64,000 nucleotides of DNA from Elymus sibiricus (Eukaryota; Streptophyta; Magnoliopsida; Poales; Poaceae), in NCBI GenBank assembly GCA_039707655.1, contig CM077666.1, forward strand, positions 307,112,166 through 307,176,165, in the 5' to 3' direction. Every line of letters begins with the position of its first letter. Within the stretch, counting starts at the first letter, position 1. Under the pieces are notes generated by a model. The model did no database searches, had not been told where the DNA came from, and was given only the letters and a program-made list of their open reading frames with translations. Position numbers and translations under genes: made by a program. Positions 12,902 to 24,437 of this stretch are shown here, one piece after another.

Positions 12902-13861
12902 TGTCGGGCCCATGGAACCCGGGGTATCCAGGCCCGTCTGCCTTTGGCCCAGGGCGCAACGCCTGGCATGGGCCCGGCAGGCCGTCACCACCGAGCATTT
13001 CACCAAGACCCCTCATGAGGCCCTGGCCTCCTGAGGCCCCCTCCTTAGGGAGTAGCGAGTAATCCTCAGCACCACCATCAACGGCCTCGCGAGGCCCTCT
13101 CGCGAGGCGGCTTCCTGAAGTGACCTCACGAGGCGGCTTCCAGTGACCTCGCGAGGCGGCTCCCCGAGGTGGCCTCCCGAGGCCCCCTTCCGCGGGAGCT
13201 TGAGATGAAGGCCGTTCGGCGTGCCGCGCGGTCTGGAGCCATCACGTCGGTGACACGCGCGGCGACGAGCAGCAGCAGAGGCCGCGCTAGCAGGCGTGGA
13301 TGAAGATGGTTTCCTCTTTTGTGTCAAGGGAGCAGGGCCAGCTATCTACTCTCCAAAGCAACCCCAAAGGTTGCCCGATCGGCGAAGGAAGACCAAGCCG
13401 ATGGGCGCACAGGGCGGAGGTCATCACCGAGCCCACCGGCGCGTCATGGATCATGCTTTGGCACGCGAAGACCACCTTTAGTCAGGATAGCCTGAGCGCC
13501 TGTCCCCTTCCAAAATCGCCAAGTGTGGCAACCCTTCCCGCCTATGTTTTGAGGGGGAAGAGGACCAAGGCCGATATAAAAGGGGCAGTGCATCCACCAT
13601 AGAGAAGGATCGATCCCACCGTCTTCAACCTGGTACGCGAGAACTCTCTTGCCCACCATAATCCCAACCACAAGCAGGAGTAGGGTCTTACACCGCAAGG
13701 TGGCCCGAACCTGGGTAAACCGCTGAGTCCTCACCCTGTCCCTCGCTAGCGCGCTCTCGTCGTCGCCTCGCCGTCGCTTAACTGTGGTAGGAGATGAAGT
13801 AGGTAGAACAAGCTCACCCCAGTGTTCAAACCTTTGGGTCCCCGGAGCCCGACTTCCGACA
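12902..13861 (+). repeat. 5' LTR of nested Gypsy-like element
   Basis: It is 960 bp, the same length as the 3' LTR at 20471-21430. By hand I count about 31 single-base differences between them, mostly C/T and G/A, and no length change. A TATAAAA box lies at 13575-13581. Confidence 0.95.
13575..13581 (+). promoter_or_regulatory. TATA box of nested element LTR
   Basis: TATAAAA in the context CCGATATAAAAGGGG, about 285 bp before the LTR end. It is conserved in the 3' LTR at 21144-21150 and fits the U3/R promoter. Confidence 0.6.
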
Positions 13862-13922
13862 TTTGGCGCGCCAGGTAGGGGTGTGCTACTGTTCTTCTGC
13901 TCCGCCCTCAGCTCCACCAACC

Positions 13923-14787
13923 CCATGGCCGACGCACGTCGCGAGCACGCCATCACCTTCGACTCCCCGCAAGAACTACCACGCCATCACGTCGCGAGCT
14001 CCGCCCTCAGCTCCACCATTCTGCTGGGGCAAGTGCGCCTCCCCGTCACCTTCGGCACCCGCAAGAACTACCACACCGAGCTCATCGACTTCGACGTGGT
14101 GCACATCGGTCTGCCTTATAACGCCATCTTGGGCTACCCGGCTCTCACCAAGTTCATGGCGGCCACCCATCACGCCTACAACGTCCTCAAGATGCCCGGC
14201 TGCAGCGGCATCATCACCGTTGCTTGCGACGAGAAGGACGCGGCCAGCACCGTCGAGCGTGCCTACAAGGCTGCCGCTGTCGCGCACCCGGCCGACGAGG
14301 ACGCGGCCGAGCCTTCCGAGGCCACGCCCGCGAAGAAGAAGCAACTGTTCTCTCAGGACCGCGCCGAGACGAAGAAGGTGTCGGTGGACGGCAGCGGCTC
14401 CGGCCCTGCTTTCACCATCGGCACAGGCCTCCCTCCTGCATAGGAAAGCGCGCTCGTCGCCTTCCTTCGGGCAAACTCGGATGTTTTCGCCTGGAAAGCA
14501 TCCGACTTGTCCGGTGTGCCGAGGGAGGTGATCGAGCACCACTTAGCGGTGTGCCCCAATGCACGCCCGGTCAAGCAGAAAGCACGGCGCCAGGCGCCAG
14601 AGAAGCAAGAGTTCATCGTCAATGAAGTCCAGAAGCTCCAAGAAGCCGGAGTCGTTCGTGAGGTGCGCCATCCCGAATGGCTCGCCAACCCAGTCGTCGT
14701 CCCCAAGGAGGACGGCAAGGAGCGCATGTGCGTCGACTTCACCAGCCTCAACCAGCTCTGCCCTTGTGACCCCTTACAGCTACCGTG
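13923..14787 (+). pseudogene. Gypsy pol remnant: protease C-terminus and RT N-terminus
   Basis: The frame starting MADARREH near 13924 quickly enters the C-terminal part of a Gypsy aspartic protease (RKNYHTELIDFDVVH, LPYNAILGYPALTKF), without the catalytic DSG part. It ends at 14443. A second frame picks up the start of reverse transcriptase (VPREVIEHHLAVCPNARPV, VREVRHPEWLANPVVV, KEDGKERMCVDF) and ends at 14788. A short RT scrap with MPFGLGNAGASFQR follows near 14828-14870, so most of the polymerase including the catalytic aspartates has been deleted. This cannot encode an enzyme. Confidence 0.8.
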
Positions 14788-15189
14788 AGATGGCCAGGGC
14801 GTTGGCCCCGCCTTCGGCAGCACGCGCATGCCCTTCGGGCTGGGGAACGCCGGCGCCTCTTTCCAAAGGCTGGCGCCCTTCACGCCAGGGCCCCGTGAGC
14901 CCCCTACTCCTCGCGAGCTCCCGAGGCCTCGCGAGCCCCCTGGCCCCGGAGGAGCGGACTCTCTTGGCGCGCCTCGCCAAGTGGTCTGACGTCACTATAG
15001 CGCGATTCTGCCAGGCGCGCCCGGTGCGTCGCCTCTCGCCGCGCCTCTCGAGCTTCGCTCCCGGAACCTCATCCTTTTGGTTGTGTAACGAATTTTACTG
15101 ATTTCGCCCTGATGAGTTATGTTACCTGCTTAATCGCCTGTTAAGTTCGGTGTTGACCGGGGAGCGCCGCACGCTCGCGACCCGTCCCC

Positions 15190-16650
15190 TGACCGTTTTC
15201 GTGAGCGGGGGCTAGGCATGGCGCCTGTACTTGGGTCCGTCCCTGCAGCGCCGCCAAATCCAAGTGACTGAGCTCTAGCTCGTGGGCCTGCTCCCGCGCA
15301 CGTCACCTCACCAAGGTCCTTGGTGCCTTATCTCCTCACGCAACGGCCACGGGCGAGTTAGCGAGCTTGTGCCGCTCCCCCCATCGTGAAATCTGTCGAC
15401 ATGCAGCCCCTCAGGAGTCGAGCTGCGCGAAGACCTTGCGGTGGCCTCTCGCGAGCCGGCCTCGCGAGGCGGAGACACTTCGGACGCCGAGCCTCGTGCG
15501 CACGTCTCGCGAGCGCGCCCCGTGGTCGCGGCTCGGGAGCGGCAAGGGCTGGCTCGAAGAGTGGCGGTTCATGCTGTGGTCCGTCCGCACGACGGCAAGC
15601 AAGCCTACTGGCGAGACGCCCTTCTTCCTCGTCTAGGGCGCTGAGGCGGTCCTCCCATTGGAGCTTAAGCGCGGCTCCCCGCGAGTCCTTGCCTTCGACG
15701 AGGCGCGTCAGGATGGCTCGCGGGAGACCGATCTGCTGCTCCTTGAGGAGGGCCGCCGTCAGGCCGCCCCTCGTGACATGAGGTACCAGCAGGCCTTTCG
15801 TCACTACCACAGCCGCAGCATCCGCCCTCACACTCTCGAGGTCAGCGGCCTCGTTCTGCGCAGGATCCTCTCCAGAGAGGAACTTCACAAGCTCTCACCT
15901 ATGTGGGAAGGCCCTTTCAGGGTTACTCATGTCTCCAGGCTCGGCTCAGCCCGGCTGGAGACGGAGGACGGAGTTCCTGTGCCTAACGCCTGGAACATCC
16001 AACACCTCCACAAGTTCTACCCGTGACCCTCACGCGTACGAACGAAACGGGGCTGTACACGCCCCGGAGCCTCTCATTGCGTTCGCCTAATGGGCCCGCG
16101 AGAGCTCCCGCCCACGCCCAAGTGGAAGCCCCATGCTCTGCGCTGGCAGAACGATCGACCCGCGATCATACCCACACCCCTGTGGAAGCCCCATGCTCCG
16201 CGCTGGCGGAACAATCAACTGAGGGCGCCCCACGGGCTGCACCAACCTCAAGCTGACCCGTGCCGGACACGGCAGCACTCTTTTTCTCATTTTGGTGCTC
16301 AATTGAGGGCGCCCCACGGGTTGCACCAACCTCGAACTGACCCGTGCCAGACACGGCAGCCGCATCTTTATTTGGTTGTGTAATGGATTGCTCTCTTGCT
16401 TCAGTAAAGTTTCCATTTCTGGCGTTTCGTTTTCCCTTTGCCTCACGAGCCTCGCGCGCTCACGACTTCCCTCATGAGCCTCACGCGAGTGGGGACTGGA
16501 CACGGTGCCTGCGCTCGGGTCAGTCCCAGCAGCACTGGAGAACCCAAGCAACCGGGCTCTGGCTCGCGGGCCTGCCCCCGTGCATGCCACCCCACCAAGG
16601 TCCTTGGTGTCCCGTCTCCTCGCGTAATACCCATGAGCGAATCGACGAGC
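15190..16650 (+). repeat. Repeated segments within the Gypsy-like element
   Basis: A segment of about 150 bp at 15205-15365 recurs diverged at 16505-16650; both contain CACCAAGGTCCTTGGTG. Between them are two shorter duplications. TGGAAGCCCCATGCTC is at about 16120 and 16180. A block of about 65 bp around GGGCGCCCCACGGG lies at about 16216 and 16298. These are non-coding and follow the end of pol. Confidence 0.65.
15367..16025 (+). pseudogene. Gypsy integrase C-terminal remnant
   Basis: The segment PTGETPFFLV-stop-GAEAVLPLELKRGSP is the end of the integrase core of Gypsy polyproteins; the stop (TAG, 15634-15636) replaces the usual tyrosine. The frame then continues as DMRYQQAFRHYHSRSI and LSPMWEGPFRVTHV to NAWNIQHLHKFYP at 16025, the normal polyprotein end. 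Upstream sequence in this frame (15367-15545) does not resemble integrase and probably fills a deletion junction. Confidence 0.8.
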
Positions 16651-16991
16651 GCGCGCTGTCATTAAGTACTCTGCGTGCAGTTATCTCAAGAGCAGGTCCC
16701 CTGAAAGATCTCGCGAGGTAGCCCCCTCAAGACCTCAGGAAGCCTGCAGGCCCCACCTCGGGAGATCGCGCGAGCGGAACCCTCACGACTCGTCATACCG
16801 GCAGCAGTTATGGCCCGCTCGGGGGCTAGGTCCTAACAACGCAGAGCGCCATGACGAGCAGAAAGAGCAAAACGAGCTACGAGGGCACGAGCATTCGATA
16901 CAGTCAGGAGCAAAGTACTTAAAATGCTAAAGCATTGTCCTCACGCCCCCACGGGGTCACAATCAGCTATGCACAGGATATGGGGAAAGAC

Positions 16992-19900
16992 CTAAGAAGA
17001 CATGTCGCCATCACAGCCGCTGCCACCGTCATCGTCACCCTCCTCGACTCCGCTCGAGCTCTCGCCAGGAGCGAAGTGCTCGTGCAGGGCGTCCACGTGG
17101 TCCTCCACCGCCTTCCCAAGGGTGTCGCGGACCTCCTCGGGGACGGGAGCTATCACCTTGCCGAAGTCAAAGTTGGGGTCGGCGTCCAGAAGATGGCTGA
17201 AGATGCGCGTCGCGGCCTGGGTGAGGAGGTCGCGGCTCTCCTCCTCGATGATTCCGCCTACCTTCTTGGCGCCCACCTCGAGCCACTCCACGAGCTTTGT
17301 GAAGAAGTCGAGGTAGCTGCCGTCGTGGGTCTCGAGGGGGCTGCTGACGTCCTCCTTGCAAATGGAGCCCAAGGCGCGGCGGGCCCGGAGCTCGAGGGCG
17401 CGGAACATCTTAGAGCGCTGGAGTTGCCGCACCCGCGCTTGGGCCGCCTCGTCCCGCGCCTGCTCCACGACCACAGTGACACCCCCCACCTGCTGCCGAA
17501 GGGAGGACAGCTCGGCCTCGGTGTCGGCCTGGGCCTTCAGCGCAGTCTTCCGCCGCCTTTCAGCTTTGGCTAGCATCTCCTTGAGGCCCGCGATCTCGTG
17601 CTGGAACTCCTCGCGCTTGGCCTTGAAGCGGTCCTCCTGCCGCTTCAGTTTCTTGCTGTTCTCGTTGGCAAACGCTTCACGGCTCTGCGCAACCCTCCTG
17701 TCGGCGTCCTCCTGGATCTTCTCCGTCTTGGCCACCAAATTGGCATTGGCCTTGTCTAGGCGCTCGGCGTAGGAATTTTGGGCAGCGGACACCTCTCGCT
17801 CCAACGTCTCCAGCCGCTCGCGCTCCAAGTCCTGCGCGGATGCCGACCACGCGAGCTCCCGCTCACGGATGTCAAGGTCCTCCTCGCGGGCCGCCAGCCC
17901 CTCTTCGAGGACAGAGATGGCGTCTCTTCGTGCCTGGAGTTGTCGCTCCAGCAAGGCGTTCTGGTCCTGCAGCTCCTTCCCGCGGGCCTCCGCCGCCTCG
18001 CGCCGCCTGTCGGCCTCGTCGGCCTCCCTGACGGCGTTCTCGAAGATCTCCTTCGCATCCTGGGCGGCTTCCTCGCACTTCTCCCGCGCGGCGTCGTCTC
18101 GACGGCGGCCCAGTTTAATGGCCACATCAAGCTGGCGCCACCTCTCAGCGAGGCACTGGCGCTCCTCGATGATGCGTGCCTCCTCCGCCAGGAGGTCCAC
18201 TTCCAGCTGGTCGAGGGCAGCCCTGGCGCCTTCCAGGGCCCCGCGCTTGAGCACGGCGCTGCTACTCTCAAGCTGCAGGGCCCAGCCAGTGTGCGCCCGA
18301 GCGCCGCCCTCTCGCGGGGGCCCGGCGCCGCCGGTCAGGAGCGGGGAGCTCGCGGGGGCCCCCTCTTCGTTCCGCCGTGGCGACGCACCCCGCGGGCTTG
18401 GTGGCCCCCCGGAAGAGGCCCCACGTACTGGCAAGTCCTGCCGGCCCCCCGCGACGCCACCGCCTCCGGTGGTGCCGGGCGGGAGAACCGGCGTTTCCGC
18501 CTCTGTCGCCGCCACGTCCACCCTAGCAGTTGGCGCCCCGGGAACCACGGAGCTGCCTCCTGACGATGCCTCCTGAGGCCCACCTTCTTGGGACCCCCAC
18601 GCCGCATTCGTCTGTGACTCAGGAGGGGCCTCCTGCCCCTTTGCCCTCGCGAGGCCTGCCTCGATGTCGAGGCTGTTGGCGCCCTCTTCACGCCCCCGAC
18701 CCTGGCAACCGGCGGTGAAGCCCCCGCCAGGCCGGGGAACCTCTCCTCCTTCCTCTTCTTGCTCGAGGGGGTCCTGAAAAAGAGGAGAGAAACAAGGGCT
18801 CAGGCGCGCGCAACACGCCGGGCACAGGAGAAGGGAGGCCAAGCACTTACTGGTCCCTGGGAAACCATCTCCTCTTCCTCAGCAGCCACGGAGGAATGCC
18901 GCCGTCTCCTTCTTGAGGCCCCTTCTCGTGACCGGCCCCCCTCGTGGGAGGGCCGCGGGGTCCGCCCTCGCCACCGCTTCCGGAGCTCTGCAGCTTCGCG
19001 GCTGCCGCACGGGGGCTTCCTGCGCCCTCCGCCTGGCCAGGCACGGCCGCCGAGGCCTCAGGCGGGGTGACGTCATCATCATCTTCAAGCCCGCGGACGA
19101 GTCGGCAGCGGGTCTGCCGAACCGGGCCGCCTCCGCCTTCCGCGGCACCCGTCTAGGCCCCAGCATCGCCGCGGCCGCCTGAACCCGGGACCACCAAAAA
19201 GGGATTGTCCCGGGGCCCTTCGAGGCCCTCTAGAAGTGGTCCCCACTGGTCAAAGAGTGGCATCGAGCCGGCCAGCACCTCCTTGTTCTTGTAGCGATAC
19301 AAGGGGAGCCCATCCATGGGCGGCTCACTCGCCTCCTCGCCGGTCAGGGTATGGAGCATCCCGTTCAGCACCTCCGGCAGCAAGCCGTCCGCGCTCAACC
19401 GCATCGGGTCCTCCAGGCCGATGAAAGCCCACATCGGGCGTGAATGTCGCTGGAGGGGAGCTATGCGGCGCCGGAGGAACTCCCTCACGACCGTGACCAC
19501 CGTCACTTTCGCGGCCCTCAGCTCGGCCAACCTCTTCCATACCCGTGCCAGCCTCGGGTCCGTGAGCCTTTCCTGCCCCCACCCGGAGCTTCTCGCCGCC
19601 GGGGACGTGGGCAGTTGCAGCAGGGGGCTGTATTGGGCAGCGTCCACGTACACCCATTGCCGCTTGAAGCCCTCAACCTCCTTGGTAAGCCTCATGTCGA
19701 TACCGTCACCCGCTGCTTCGTCGGCGATGCGGAATGAGACGCACCCGGAACATTGGTTCGCCGCGGTCAGCCGCAGGCTGAAGAAGTGGCAGAAGAGCGC
19801 CACTGAGGGCGTCACGCCCAGGAAGGCCTCGCATAAAAAGGCAAAGGCGGAGAGGAGAAGGATGGAGTTCGGCTCGAGATGCAGCGCATGGACTTGGTAG

Positions 19901-20241
19901 TGGGAGAGGACGGCGTTGAAGAAATCGGAGAATGGAGGAAGCAGGCCCGCGAAGAGCGCGGGAAGGAAGAGGACGGCAGAGGTGGCATCGAGGTCGGCAG
20001 TCGGGCGCGAAGCCGGCTAGATGCGAGTGGCTCCCCACTCGTTGGAAGCAGCTGCGGTCATTGGGAGCACCTTGCTGAGCCCCTCGGCGTTGACAATTGT
20101 GGGCCTACTCAGAGCAGGCTCTGGCGCCACCTTCGCAACCTCCATGTCTGCCGCCTCTTCCTCCCTGCCCGGGGGCGACATGGCGGCGCAGCAAGGGTTT
20201 AGGGCGATGGAGTTTTGGGAGAGGAAGAAGGAGCCGTGCAC
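16992..20241 (-). CDS. Antisense ORF of Gypsy-like element: PF04195-like domain plus coiled coil
   Basis: A minus-strand coding region runs from about 20187 (MSPPGREEEAAD; open from 20241) to 16992. Residues encoded near 19990-19750 (FFNAVLSHYQVHALHLEPNS, LSAFAFLCEAFLGV) resemble the 'putative gypsy type transposon' family (PF04195), known from antisense ORFs of grass Gypsy elements. The frame has in-frame TAG codons at 20017-20019 and 19153-19155 but otherwise continues to 18851. There a donor GTAAGT and an acceptor CTTTTTCAG define a 77-bp putative intron (18774-18850). The second exon encodes a long, charged, Ala/Glu/Arg-rich coiled coil (for example EKCEEAAQDAKEIFENAVRE) and a conserved-looking C-terminus. 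The product would be about 1000 aa. Its role is unknown; the two stops suggest this copy is dead. Confidence 0.6.
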
Positions 20242-20470
20242 GGGAAGGAAGTCGCAAGGGGATGGGACATAAGAAGGAAGGCAATGATGGTCTCGCGTCG
20301 CCCGCGGCGGGCCTTATGTCAGCGCGGCAGTTTCCGAGGCGTCGTGGGAAGTGGGGGCGTCGCCCGTCACATCGTGCACCACGCGTCGCGCCTGGCCGCA
20401 GGCGGTTAGGGCCCGCGCCGTTTCGCCCCTCGGTAGGCGGGAACGTGCGCGCCGCGGGCCCGGGGGCTAC

Positions 20471-21430
20471 TGTCGGGCCCATGGAACCCGGGGTATCCAG
20501 GCCCGTCTGCCTTTGGCCCAGGGCGCAACGCCTGGCATGGGCCCGGCAGGCCGTCACCACCGAGCATTTCACCAAGACCCCTCATGAGTCCCTGGCCTCC
20601 TGAGCCCCCCTCCTCAGGGAGTAGCGAGTAATCCTCAGCACCACCATCAACGGCCTCGCGAGGCCCTCTCGCGAGGCGGCTTCCCGAAGTGACCTCGCGA
20701 GGCGGCTTCCAGTGACCTCGCGAGGCGGCTCCCCGAGGTGGCCTCCCGAGGCCCCCTTCCGCGGGAGCTCGAGACGAAGGCTGTTCGGCGTGCCACGCGG
20801 TCTGGAGCCATCACGTGGGTGACGCGCGCGGCGACGAGCAGCAGCAGAGGCCGCGCCAGCAGGCGCGGATGAAGATGGTTTCCTCTTTTGTGTCAAGGGA
20901 GCAGGGCCAGCTATCTACTCTCCAAAGCAACCCCAAAGGTTGCCCGATCGGCGAAGGAAGACCAAGACGACGGGCGCGCAGGGCGGAGGTCATCACCGAG
21001 CCCACCGGCGTGTCATGGATCATGCTTTGGCAGGCGAAGACCACCTTTAGTCAGGATAGCCTGAGCGCCTATCCCCTTCCAAAATCGCCAAGTGTGGCAA
21101 CCCTTCCCGCCTAAGTTTTGAGGGGGAAGAGGACCAAGGCCGATATAAAAGGGGCAGTGCAGCCACCATAGAGAAGGATCGATCCCACCGTCTTCAACCT
21201 GGTACGCGAGAACTCTCTTGCCCACCATAATCCCAACCATAAGCAGGAGTAGGGTCTTACACTGCAAGGTGGCCCGAACCTGGGTAAACCGCTGAGTCCT
21301 CGCCCCATCCCTCGCTAGTGCGCTCTCGCCGTCGCCTCGCCGTCGCTTAACCGTGGTAGGAGACGAAGTAGGTAGAACAAGCTCACCCCAGTGTTCGAAC
21401 CTTTGGGTCCCCGGAGCCCGACTTCCGACA
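20471..21430 (+). repeat. 3' LTR of nested Gypsy-like element
   Basis: This matches 12902-13861 end to end; the target duplication AAGTT follows at 21431. TATAAAA is at 21144-21150. Confidence 0.95.
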
Positions 21431-21692
21431 AAGTTGAATTGCAATTGTTTGGTGACTAAGAACATAGGTTGTTAAGTTTCAAGAGATTGCATTGTTTGAA
21501 CCATAACATGTGAATTGATTGCTACTTTACATGATGAGTTTTATGAGAAAGAGTTGCTGTTATGATGCTATGAAAAGTGATTGAAATTATCATTGATCAA
21601 ACTTATGCAGTATGCTAGCATTCACACTTCATAAATTATTTCTTTTATCATTTACCTACTCAAGGACGAGCAGGAATTAAGCTTGGGGATGC

Positions 21693-23378
21693 TGATACGT
21701 CTCCAACGTATCTATAATTTATGAAGTATTCATGACATGTTTATTATAGTTTTGTATGATTTTGGTGCACTTTTATATGGGTTTTATATGATTTTCATGG
21801 ACTAACATATTGACCTAGTGCCCAGTGCCAGTTGCTGTTTTCTGCTTGTTTTTAGTTTCCAGAAAATCCATATCAAATGAAGTCCAAATGCAGCGAAACT
21901 TTTTGACGATTTTTTCTGGAAGGAAACAGACCCAGGAAGCTTCGGAGGAGCAGCAGAAGAGCCACAGGGGCCCCACGAGCCACCTGGGCACGCCTGCCCC
22001 CACCCCCAGGCGCGCCCTGGTGCCTCGTGGGCCCCCTGTGGCACCTCTTTGCGTGATTCCAACGCTGAAAAATCCTATATATTCAGAAACCCCCGAAAGT
22101 TAACCTAGATGAATTTTTACGCCGCCGCAAGCCTCTGTACCTCCACGATCTTATCTACAGCCCTTTTCCGGCACCCTGCCGGAGGGGGGAAAGCATCACC
22201 AGAGGCCATCTTCATCATCCCGGCGGTCTCCATGACGAGGAGGGAGTAGTTCACCCTCGGGGCTGAGGGTTTGTACCAGTAGCTATGTGTTTGATCTCTC
22301 TCTCTCTCTCGTGTTCTTGATTTGGCACGATCTTGATGTATCGCGAGCTTTGTTAATATAGTTGGATCATATGGTGTTTCTTCCCTCTCTATCCTTGTTG
22401 TGATGAATCGAATCTTTTCCCTTTGAGGTTTCGTTATTGTTGGATTGAATATTTCAGATTTGAGAACACTTGATGTATGTCTTGCATATGAATACCCGTG
22501 GTGACAATGGGGTATTATATTGATTCACTTGATATATGTTTTGGCACTCAACTCGCGGATTCCGTGGTGACATTGGGGTAATCTATGCATAGGGGTTGAT
22601 GTACGTTTTCATTATCTTTTCTCCGATAGAAACTTTGGGGTGCTCCTTGGAGTTCTTTGTGTGGATTGAATATTATGATTATGAAGTTGTTTGATGCATA
22701 TTGTATAATCAACTCACGGATACTTGTGGTGACATTGGAGTATCTAGGTGACATTAGATTTGGTTGATGCGTATCATATGGTGTTATTTTAGTACGAACT
22801 CTAGGGCTGTTTGTGACACTTATAGGAATAGCTCAATAGATCGATCAGAAAGGATAACTTTGAGGTGGTTTCGTACCCTACAAACAATTTCTATCTTATG
22901 TTCTCCGCTAATAGGAACTTGGGAGTGATTCTTTATCGCACGTTGAGGGATGATTATATGATCCAATTATGTTAGCATTGTTGAGAGATTGCACTAGTGA
23001 AAATATGAACCCTAGGCCTTGTTTCTAATCATTGCAATACTGTTTATGCTCACTTTTGCTACTTGCTACCTTGCTGTTTTTTATTGTTCGCACTACAAAA
23101 ACCTATATCTACTATCCATACTACACTTGTATCACCATCTCTTCGCCGAACTAGTGCACCTATACAATTTACCATTGTATTGGGTGTGTTGGGGACACAA
23201 GAGACTCTTTGTTATTTAGTTGCAGGGTTATTTGAGAGAGACCATCTTCATCCTACGCCTCCCACGGATTGATAAACCTTAGGTCATCCACTTGAGGGAA
23301 AATTGCTACTGCCCTACAAAACTCTGCGCTTGGAGGCCCAACACGAGTCTACAAGAACAAGTTGTGTAGTAGACATCA
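21693..23378 (+). repeat. 3' LTR of non-autonomous element
   Basis: It is the partner of the LTR at 7475-9154 and starts immediately after the purine-rich AAGCTTGGGGATGC. The CTTGC duplication and the resumed LINE ORF1 follow it directly. Confidence 0.95.
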
Positions 23379-24437
23379 CTTGCGTTTCCAGGATGCTATG
23401 CTTGCGAATTATGGGTGTGGTACTGGTGAGGCCATCGCTGGCCGCTGCCGCCCTGCTGGTGTCCTCGCTGTCATGCTCAACGACGGTGTGTTTCTCTTGC
23501 CGGAGTTCTTCGCTTCTCTCTTGGTCAGTTGGTTTGGTGGCTTCGCCAATGGCTACTTTGTCAGGCCACGTCGGCCAGGCCACTTTCTCTTCCAAGTGGC
23601 TCATGAGTGTATTGCCAAGGAGATAGTGCTCCGCGATTGTTGGGAGTCCGGTTTGCTTCGTGTCAGGATGTCCCTATCTAGCTTGGATCCTTCCTCTGCC
23701 TTTCTGGCATCGTCTCGGACGGTTGCGCGCGGTCCTGCTTGGGCTGCCAACTCCGCGTTGCCGTCGTTACTCGGGCCTCACCCCATGCAGAGTCACGTAG
23801 ATACCCGGGTGCAATCGATGGCTATCTCCTCGCAGGCTATTCGTGCCCAGGTTTTCGAGGGCCCTGACTTGGTTCTGCATGCTTCGGGTTTTGTTTTGAC
23901 TCTGGATCTGCATGGGCGTAATCAAGTGCCTGGTCGCTCGGCTACCTTTAATCCTTCGCTTGTGCCAGCGCCGCAGCCTGCTGACCAATCTGAGGCGGTT
24001 CTTTGCCCCTCCCTTGTCGCGTCCTCTTGCTCCGTTCCACTGCCCAGCCACCCTTCTGCTGCCTCTGCTTTCGTCCACGGCTCCCAAAACGCTAGGCCGT
24101 CTACCCCTCGCCATGATACTTACAAGGATGCGTTGCTCTCGAGTAATCCGACGTCGTCAGAGTCATTATGTCCTTCACGTTCTGCGTCAAATCTCCTTTT
24201 CCGATACAGCAAGCCAAAAGACCTTCATCGACGCTGCTTCCGATGCCTCTCATGCAGCCATCAAAGGCGCGATTGTAGGGATCCGGCTGTCTGTTGGGTT
24301 TGCAGGAGGGTTGGCCACCTTAGCTTTCAATGTCATCTTCGTTTTTCTAGCTTTAGCCCAAACCCTTCCCCCCGGCTATAAGTGGCGGCTCCCCGGCTCC
24401 CCACGTTCCACCAACTGGCTCAAACCCCTCTTCTTCC

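Larger units (their letters stand above)
12902..21430 (+). mobile_element. Gypsy-like LTR retrotransposon with antisense ORF (8.5 kb), nested
   Basis: Two LTRs of 960 bp each (TGTCGGGCCC...CTTCCGACA) are flanked by AAGTT at 12897-12901 and 21431-21435. The primer region TTTGGCGCGCCAGG follows the 5' LTR and a purine-rich CCCGGGGGCTAC precedes the 3' LTR. The internal part keeps only fragments of pol in sense and a long coding region in antisense between pol and the 3' LTR. That layout is known in Tat-type Gypsy elements such as Grande. Gag and most of RT, RNase H and integrase are deleted, so this copy is defective. It is much richer in GC than the element it sits in. Confidence 0.9.
7475..23378 (+). 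mobile_element. Non-autonomous LTR retrotransposon, 15.9 kb with nested insert
   Basis: Both LTRs begin TGATAYGTCTCCAACG and end GACATCA, and the element is flanked by CTTGC at 7470-7474 and 23379-23383. After the 5' LTR is TAGCGCCGTTGCCGGGGAGG (9166-9185), the primer-site region typical of grass Gypsy elements with this LTR type. Before the 3' LTR is a purine-rich tract ending AAGCTTGGGGATGC. Apart from an acidic ORF I find no protease, RT or integrase, so it would depend on a partner element. By hand I count about 42 substitutions between the LTRs over about 1680 bp. Removing the nested element (12902-21430) leaves about 7.4 kb. Confidence 0.9.
7462..24381 (+). pseudogene. LINE ORF1 N-terminal half, split by retrotransposon
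   Basis: ORF1 is the RNA-binding protein of L1-type elements. It starts at ATG 7462 (MDGLR) and breaks after 13 nt at the CTTGC duplication. It resumes at 23384 in the same frame once one copy of CTTGC is removed. The frame then runs to a TAA at 24379-24381. Near its end are two CX2CX4HX4C zinc knuckles in tandem: CFRCLSCSHQRRDC and CWVCRRVGHLSFQC. The rejoined reading frame is direct proof that the 15.9-kb element landed in a coding region. The stop after the knuckles is probably a decay mutation, because related sequence continues from 24438 in another frame. Confidence 0.8.

Noticed and set aside
13863..14531. 222-codon frame rich in S, P, R and T
   Set aside because: It is the out-of-frame reading of the protease remnant, which has the recognisable Gypsy motifs.
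16935..17573. Plus-strand frames of 100-260 codons across 16.9-18.7 kb
   Set aside because: They are mirror frames of the antisense coiled-coil ORF; their leucine/alanine-rich text comes from its codon bias.
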